This document shows positions 57,735-64,000 of a stretch of 64,000 nt of DNA, one piece after another. Position numbers and translations under genes: made by a program. This stretch comes from Mycogone perniciosa. Its lineage: Eukaryota > Ascomycota > Sordariomycetes > Hypocreales > Hypocreaceae. Every line of letters begins with the position of its first letter. The stretch's first letter is position 1. The DNA is taken from contig JAOALB010000079.1 in the NCBI GenBank assembly GCA_025331125.1, positions 1-64,000 of the forward strand, in the 5' to 3' direction. The notes under the pieces were generated by a model. It saw only the letters and a list, made by a program, of their open reading frames with translations. It did not search any database and had not been told where the DNA came from.

Positions 57735-59022
57735 ATGGAAAAAAGGCCAGTCGACGCCACAGCCGTCCCTACGGTCGAATCGCCCTCTCCGGCTTCCTCT
57801 CCGTCTCCCACTCCGTCTCCAAAGACCCTCCCCATTACGGCAGAACGTCCGGCGAACCGCACATCATCGATCGAGGCCGATACGAACCCCAATGACACAG
57901 CAAGCGATGCAGGCTACGAGTCCGACACGGCGTCCAGAGCGTCGACCTCAATCTGCACGACTGTGCGCGACTATGCCTTCGAGAACAGCCGGCGATACCA
58001 CAAGTTCCAGGAGGGACGATATGTGTTCCCCAATGACGAGTCGGAACAGGAGAGGGAGGACATGAAGCATGCCATGATTATACACGTGTGCAGCGGCAAG
58101 CTCCATCTCGCGCCGCTCGACAAGCCACAAAACATCCTTGATCTTGGGACGGGGACCGGAATTTGGGCCATTGATAGTAAGTCCTACGAAGTAGAACGCC
58201 TACCTTTGCGCCAGCGATGATTTGAAGCTCTGTGGATATAGTGGACAATGGCTAACCACACATTGCGGAAGTGGGTGACGAGTATCCGGAGGCCGATATT
58301 CTGGGGATCGATCTAAGTCCCATCCAGCCCCCGTGGGTGCCGCCCAATGTCCGGTTTATGGTCGACGATGTGGAGGCACCATGGGTCTCTCCTCCGGAAT
58401 CCCTCGACTATATCCATATCCGACACATGACGTCCTCGATTCGCGACTGGCCGGCTTTGTTATCACAAGCATACCAGTATGTTATCTTCCCCTTCTTCCC
58501 AACGTGAAAGAAGGTATAGGATTAAAGGCTATTGAGGATATCGGGGTTGACAAAGGATTTCTCTTTAGGGCACTTAAACCAGGCGGATGGATCGAGATTC
58601 AAGATCTCCGTTTCGAGATGGGATGCGACGACGGCACGATGCGCGAAGACAATCAGGTCGCCCAATTTCTCGACAATGTCAAGAAGGGACTCGCAGCGTT
58701 CAACGTGGACTTGCTATCAGTGCGGCATAACAAGAACAAAGTTGTCGATGCAAACTTTGTCAACGTCATGGAGCAAGTGTTCAAGATCCCCCTTGGTGTG
58801 TGGCCCAAGGATCAGAATCTGAAGACGGTTGGGCTCTACAACAGGAGCATAATTTACGATGCTCTGCATGGTGTCTCTATGAAGCCATTCACACATGGGC
58901 TGGGGTGGACGGTACCGGAGGTGGAGATCTACTTAATAGGCGTAAGAAAGGATCTGATGGATGCCAGCCAGCACGGATACATCCCGTTTCATGTCATCAC
59001 GGGCCAGAAGCCGCTATCATAA
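57735..59022 (+). CDS. LaeA-like SAM-dependent methyltransferase
   Basis: Three exons (57735-58176, 58272-58476, 58569-59022) join in frame to 366 aa. After a Ser/Pro/Thr-rich N-terminal tail the SAM-binding motif I reads ILDLGTGTGIWAIDM, split by the first intron. The motif II region is ADILGIDLSPIQPPWVPPNV and the post-core motif is LKPGGWIEIQDL. These identify the fungal LaeA/TdiE-type methyltransferase group, whose members are found both as regulators and in metabolite clusters. ATG 57735 was chosen because it is the first Met in the frame. It runs parallel to the O-methyltransferase 291 bp downstream. Its substrate is unknown. Confidence 0.9.
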
Positions 59023-59313
59023 TAACCTGAAGATTTGTTCATCTCCCCCCACTGAACGAGTCACCCTTGTCCATTGAAGTTATTACTCAAGCGTGCCACT
59101 GATCACATATTGCTAAGGGCTATGGCAGTGGACTAATGGCTGTATCCTGGTCAGGTGCGGCTGGATGAATCCTAGTGTTATCTTGATGGAGCTGACTATT
59201 GATTGTGGTCGTATCAATACGCCCAACCTCTTAAAGGAGGGGTCGGAATCTTGGCTTATTTAAACAACTCTCTCAACCTCACGTTTCGTGAGTTCCGGGT
59301 CGTAGCACTGACG

Positions 59314-60742
59314 ATGGCCTCCTCTTCAGTTCAACGAATGTCGACTCTTTCCGAAGAGATCTCAAAGAAGACCAAAATCATCACCGACTATCTCACCTCT
59401 AAAGGCCTCGATGCTGCATCATTCGATGTTGATGGGCTTGCCGAATTTCCTATCCCTCCCCAGGATGAGGAGCCGTGCAAAGCTCGTTTAGAGCTCATAT
59501 CATTAACTCGAGAGCTGCATGACATTGCCGTAGGCCCAAAGGAAGGATTGCGATACTTGGCCTGGGATGTAGGTCATCAACTTCTCCATGGAATAGTATA
59601 ACATTGCGGAGCTGACCTATGCCGCAACTCAGTGTGTCAACAACTTATCTCTCCAAGCAATATGGGAATTCAAGGTTGCCCAGGCCGTCCCGTTAGAGGG
59701 CATGATCTCTTACGAGGACCTCACGACCAAGGTTGTGGAGCTCAATGACGGCCTTGATGTTCCAATGCTCAACCTGCGTCGCCTCATCCGCCATGCCATC
59801 ACAAACCGCATTTTCGTCGAGCCCAAAAAGGGATTCGTCGCACACACGCGCACTTCAAGACTTATACTCGAAGACATGCCACTGAACAACTGGGTTGGGT
59901 TCATGTGCAACGATCTATGGTTGCCTATTGCCAATGTTGTCAATGCCATGAAGAAGTGGCCGGCTAGTGAGGAGTCAACAGAGACTGGTGTTAATCTGGC
60001 TTATAACCATGAGCTCCCTTGGTTTGACTTCATTCAAAAAGACGAAGCCTTCGCAAAGAGATATAACCTCGCCATGCAAGCTCATGGTGGTGGGGAAGGA
60101 TACTCCCTGGCACTGGTTGTAGATGGATATCCATGGGGCAGTCTGCCTGAAGGTGCCACAGTTGTAGACGTGAGTAACAAACTCCTTATAAGCTATCATT
60201 CTTTGGATACATAACTGAGATCTATCTAGATGGGCGGGAATCAAGGATACGTTTCCTTTGCCATCGCGGAAGCGTTTCCAACGCTCAACTTCATCGTCCA
60301 GGACCAAGCCGGAATGCGCTCTGCAGAAACCATTGGCCAAGTCCCCGAAGCTCTTCAATCCAGAGTTCAACTTACAACTCATGACTTCTTCACGCCGCAG
60401 CCGGTTGGTGCGGAAGCCTACTTCTTCCGCATGATCTTCCACGGCTTTGCAGACAAGTACTGCGTGAAGATTCTGCAAGCCCTCGTCCCAGCGTTACGAC
60501 CGGGTGCGAAAATCATTATCAACGATGGGGCCTTGCCAGAACCTGGAACGGCAGGGTATATTGAAGAGCGCGCGATGAGAACCCTCGATATCTTTATGCA
60601 AGTCACTGTGAATGCGAGAGAGAGGGAGCCAGACGACTGGAGAGAGCTGTTTAGGCAGGCTGATGGGCGCTATAAATTTAACAATATCTGGAAACCGGAG
60701 AAGTCACGCATGTGGTTTATTGAAGCAGAATGGATTGGGTAG
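59314..60742 (+). CDS. COMT-like O-methyltransferase
   Basis: Three exons (59314-59568, 59633-60169, 60230-60742) encode 434 aa. The N-terminal half is the helical dimerisation domain of plant/fungal O-methyltransferases. The SAM-binding motif I reads VVDMGGNQGYVSFAIAEAFP, spliced between exons 2 and 3. The catalytic-His region reads FFRMIFHGFADKYCVKIL and is followed by PGAKIIINDGALPEPG. Members methylate phenolic hydroxyls, often in polyketide or other aromatic metabolite pathways. A TATA-like ttatttaaac lies about 57 bp before the ATG. It is co-oriented with the preceding methyltransferase. Confidence 0.92.
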
Positions 60743-61630
60743 CGATTCAGATGTCTGATGAGCGAGGTGATTAGGGCAAATGTATGTTCTTGTTCAGTAT
60801 TTCCACGTCACACCACAGCATTCCCAACTTGCGGCAGATGGTGGGTCTTCTTTGTATTGGTAAATATGAATATAAAAGTCGTCCCAGAAATCTGCAGCCG
60901 GGGACAGCTTGTGTCTCTTATGATTAGCAGTATTAGTAGTATGAGAAGGTGTTTCTGCTGACAGTAAGCTTTCATTTCGCTACCCCTTTTCATTCCACAA
61001 GTCGGCTCCATTCTGCTATCAACATTGACGTCTATTTTACCCACAAATCCCCATGTATTACTCCGTAATTATCACACACAAACATTCGGCAAAAGCTGGA
61101 GATTAACAAAGATGCCTTCGACATGCGCCTCACCCTCAAACCCATTCATCACAACTATCCTAACTCAGACATCGCCCTACTTTGTGTCAGAGACTATCGG
61201 TCAGGTTCATGCAATATCGAATAAAATTCTTTTTTTTTTAACTTCGACCCACGGCTCGAATGTGTTGCATGTAAGGCGTTCAATGTTGATGTGTGATGTG
61301 GTCATTTGGCTGATGCACAGCCACGTTGCGCCTTTTACAGCGCCCCAGGCTCCAAGGCTTTTATGTACTGCCCTGAAAGGCCCTGTATTCAGTCTTCATT
61401 GTCCCCTACAAGACAAAAGAGTAGCGTCGGTGAGCCTGAGCTGGCTGCATGATCAATGCCTATGGCTATGCTATGGCTGGGACATCTACATAGTGAATTC
61501 AAGGTTGACAAAGATTGGCATGGAACTTCGTGTCCTCATAAAGCCAGCTGCTGAGCGCCACCATATTCCAATGTTGACACTATTCACCATCTTTTCTGTC
61601 TTGTCTTCACTTGATATACCGTATCCAACA
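60743..61630. other. Intergenic / HIT gene upstream region
   Basis: No gene is supported. The frame of the HIT gene stays open back to about 61025, but that part lacks an ATG start and protein-like composition. A TACTCCGTA motif lies at 61059-61067. Confidence 0.5.
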
Positions 61631-62328
61631 ATGCAAACAATTAAGCGAATCTTCGATTACCTCTTCAATTTGCAGTGGACGGAGCGTGTCCAGCACAACT
61701 GTATCTTTTGCAACCGTGCCAATTTCGCAAGCATAGTCTTCGAGGTGAGTCATCTACATCATCTTGACTGGAATACTGGCGATTAGCACTGAGATTTTCA
61801 TAGGATGATCAAATCGTCGCCGTTGACAATATACGTCTGGCAGGGCAGATCCACTGGCTCATCATGCCCAAGCTGCACGTCGCCCGAGATATCGAGAGTC
61901 TCAACTCCACACACCTTGACCTCCGTAAGACCCAACATCACCACCCTCCATTCCTTCGAAGCGCTCAACTAACCGAGACATTTTGTTGAAACCTTTTAGT
62001 GCGCTCGATGAACGATGTGAAACATCGCCTCCTTCAAGAGCGGTGCCCCGACGTATCTTCCTCTGCAATACACTCCGGTTACCACCGAGGCCGGCGGCCC
62101 TTTGTAGGCAAGATCTTCTATCCGGACATTGTCTCGGTTCACCACTTGCATCTTCATGTCATTGTCCGGCCGAAGCTGCTGCCTTTTTTGTTTAAATATC
62201 CGCCTTGGCTACCTCTCATGTGGAAGTCTGATGACAAGGTGCTGCGAGAGGCTGAAAAGCTGACATTGAAAGAAGAACTGATACCACTCAGAGCAATCAA
62301 TGACCAACGATCATTTCCTTTGTCATAG
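61631..62328 (+). CDS. HIT-domain protein (HINT/aprataxin-like)
   Basis: Three exons (61631-61744, 61804-61924, 62000-62328) encode 187 aa. The histidine triad reads HHLHLHVIVRP, matching H-x-H-x-H-x-x. An N-terminal CIFC motif and DDQIVAVDNI with HWLIMPKLHVARDIESL are typical of HINT-type nucleotide hydrolases, which cleave AMP-linked substrates. The ATG at 61631 gives the normal family start. It lies between the O-methyltransferase and the SDR, all on the plus strand. HIT proteins are usually housekeeping, so cluster membership is uncertain. Confidence 0.88.
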
Positions 62329-62606
62329 AATAGTAGCACAAATTATAGAAATTAGGAACATAATCCTCGAGTGCTGACATATCATGTGTGTAAATTATGC
62401 CCACAAAACCCTTAGTAGGTTTATTAGCACCAACTATGGCAATGATGGACGACGGGCAATGCTTGGCCCGACAACGGCGTGTGCTTGGTTGCAAGCTAAC
62501 ATTAATTGATTACTCACGGTTATACGGGGTTAGGTATATATAGGAATACCAATGAAACGCTTGACTTTTCATCACTGAGTTTGAGTTGTAAATAAATATT
62601 AGAAAA

Positions 62607-63782
62607 ATGCCTTATTCACTGAAAGGAAAGAACGTGCTGGTTACCGGAGGCTCCAGGTACGCTTTATGTCCTAATGAGGAGAGATCCTGCAGTAACCACA
62701 GAGAAGAGGTCTCGGGGCCTTGATTTGCAAGAGATTCGCCGAAGAGGGTGCCAACGTCGCCATCAACTACGTCTCCAACGCAGAGGCTGCCCAACAAGTC
62801 GCTGCATCTTTGGAAAAGGAATACTCTTGCAAGACATTCGTCATCAAGGGTGTAAGCATTTTTCGATGACCACTCTCTACCGCCCTTGACAAAAAGACTG
62901 ATGCGACAAGCAATAGGACGCCGAGAAAAGGGAAGACAATGTTCGCCTTGTCCAGGAAACTGTGAAGAACCTCGGTGGACTCGATATTATTGTTGCAAAT
63001 GCTGGATGGACTAAGCTCTCCAACTTTGGCGATCTCCACGCTCTGACTGATGATGAATGGAACAAGGTAAACATATTCACCGGAGCATATTAAGGACAGA
63101 AAATAGCTGATAACTCGCTTAGTGCTGGGGTGTTAATGTCTTGTCCCATCTGCAGCTGATTCAAGAAGCCGCGCCGATCTTCAATGCGAATCCCGAAGGT
63201 AGCGTCTATTTAATCACGTCTTCAGTTGCGGTAAGCAGAAGTCACATATGGCTAGAATAGAAGCAGGTTTTGCTAAGTTCAACACAGGGAGTCGCCAACA
63301 GCGGTAGCAGCATGGCCTACTCTGTTACCAAGGCTGCCGGGCTGCAGCTAATGAAGAATCTCGCCTTTACTCAAGGACCTAAGATTCGCGTCAATGCTAT
63401 TCTCCCTGGCATCTTGCTCACAGAATGGGTTTGTTTTCCCCCGCGCGGCTAACCTTGTTGGTAAATGCTCATCACTTTTATGTAGGGGCTACGCTACGGA
63501 GAAGCCAACATCCAAGCAATGAAAGACATATCTACATTGAGACACGAGGTATGAGAAAAGCCTTTCCTTCCAGAATTTCTTTAAAAAAAATATTCTGACT
63601 TCTTTAGACTTATCTTGACGACTGCGCTGAGGCCTTCATCACCACGGCTAAGAATACTTCCATGACTGGCCAGGAGGTCATCATTGGTAAGTCATATCCC
63701 CTCTCAACTGTTTGGAGCGTGCTAATAAGCCTACTTAGATGCCGGAATTATTATGGGTCACCCAGGAAGTAAATTTAGGTAG
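62607..63782 (+). CDS. Short-chain dehydrogenase/reductase
   Basis: Eight exons (62607-62656, 62707-62851, 62917-63066, 63123-63230, 63288-63428, 63486-63548, 63608-63686, 63739-63782) join in frame to 259 aa. The classical SDR features are complete: the NAD(P)-binding TGGSRGLG, NAG in IIVANAGWT, the catalytic Ser in LITSSVA, and YSVTK (Y-x-x-x-K), then RVNAILPGIL. Such enzymes oxidise or reduce alcohol and carbonyl groups. The exon-2 acceptor is AAG; all other introns are ordinary GT-AG. A TATA-like tatatata lies about 75 bp before the ATG. The short tail after GHPGSKFR lacks organelle signals. Confidence 0.92.
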
Positions 63783-64000
63783 AACTCGGAGTATATGGAC
63801 GTCTATTAGGTGGACTAAATGATGATTCAAAGAAGGAATAGGGATACAAATGATGGAATCGAAATCGCCCATCAACATAGAATATCCGACTCCTCGTGCG
63901 CTACTACAATATCAAGTTCTTCTTGTTGCATTGTATGAGTCTAGATATAGCTCGACAGTAGTATATTGAAGCCTGTATCGTATAAGGTATCGATCTCAGT
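63783..64000. other. Right end, non-coding
   Basis: This is the 3' flank of the SDR gene. Nothing was recognised, and a neighbouring gene may begin outside the window. Confidence 0.4.

Noticed and set aside
61025..61630. Open frame continuous with the HIT gene, giving a 253-aa product
   Set aside because: It starts without ATG, composition is not protein-like, and the normal HIT family start is the ATG at 61631.

Overview
The window reads as a chromosome segment of a filamentous ascomycete, most like an Aspergillus/Penicillium-type Eurotiales fungus. The genes are split by many 47-110 nt GT-AG introns. Small secreted cysteine-rich proteins, a class II hydrophobin and an ABCC transporter are present. 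A long AT-rich block shows the C-to-T/G-to-A decay typical of repeat-induced point mutation (RIP). The species cannot be named from the sequence alone. No CRISPR array, rRNA or convincing tRNA was seen.

Layout. 1-10.75 kb: gene-free AT-rich island holding a RIP-decayed Ty1/copia element (+) with its 3' LTR, followed by a RIP-decayed non-LTR (LINE) element (-). 11.5-17.0 kb: an 18-exon ABCC multidrug transporter with one damaged splice donor. 17.0-28.0 kb: gene-poor accessory DNA with a Ty3/gypsy RT scrap, an ABCB-transporter NBD relic and three small secreted proteins. 29.2-30.6 kb: a six-exon cytosolic-type tyrosyl-tRNA synthetase that may be a second, divergent copy. 32.9-35.0 kb: a C2H2-type gene broken by a frameshift. 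37.9-38.4 kb: a broken secreted-protein gene. 39.1-43.5 kb (minus): a LigB-type extradiol dioxygenase and a membrane-anchored amidohydrolase with a frameshift. 44.7-48.9 kb: a graveyard with two decayed copies of one unknown gene on either side of a decayed gene with a PD-(D/E)XK-like motif. 49.8-50.2 kb: class II hydrophobin. 51.5-54.5 kb: intronless FUSC/aromatic-acid-exporter-like membrane protein. 55.2-57.0 kb: a Mis18/Yippee-type zinc domain gene followed, in two further frames, by a basic linker and chromodomains. 57.7-63.8 kb: four co-oriented genes (LaeA-like methyltransferase, COMT-like O-methyltransferase, HIT-domain protein, short-chain dehydrogenase) that may be the edge of a small metabolic cluster.

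Two themes stand out. Many genes are visibly decaying (lost splice donor, single frameshifts, nonsense codons), as expected of a subtelomeric or accessory compartment. Also, an 11-bp motif GTACTCCGTAC / GTACGGAGTAC and its 9-bp core recur at least 13 times across the non-coding DNA, far more than chance allows, and do not touch predicted coding exons.
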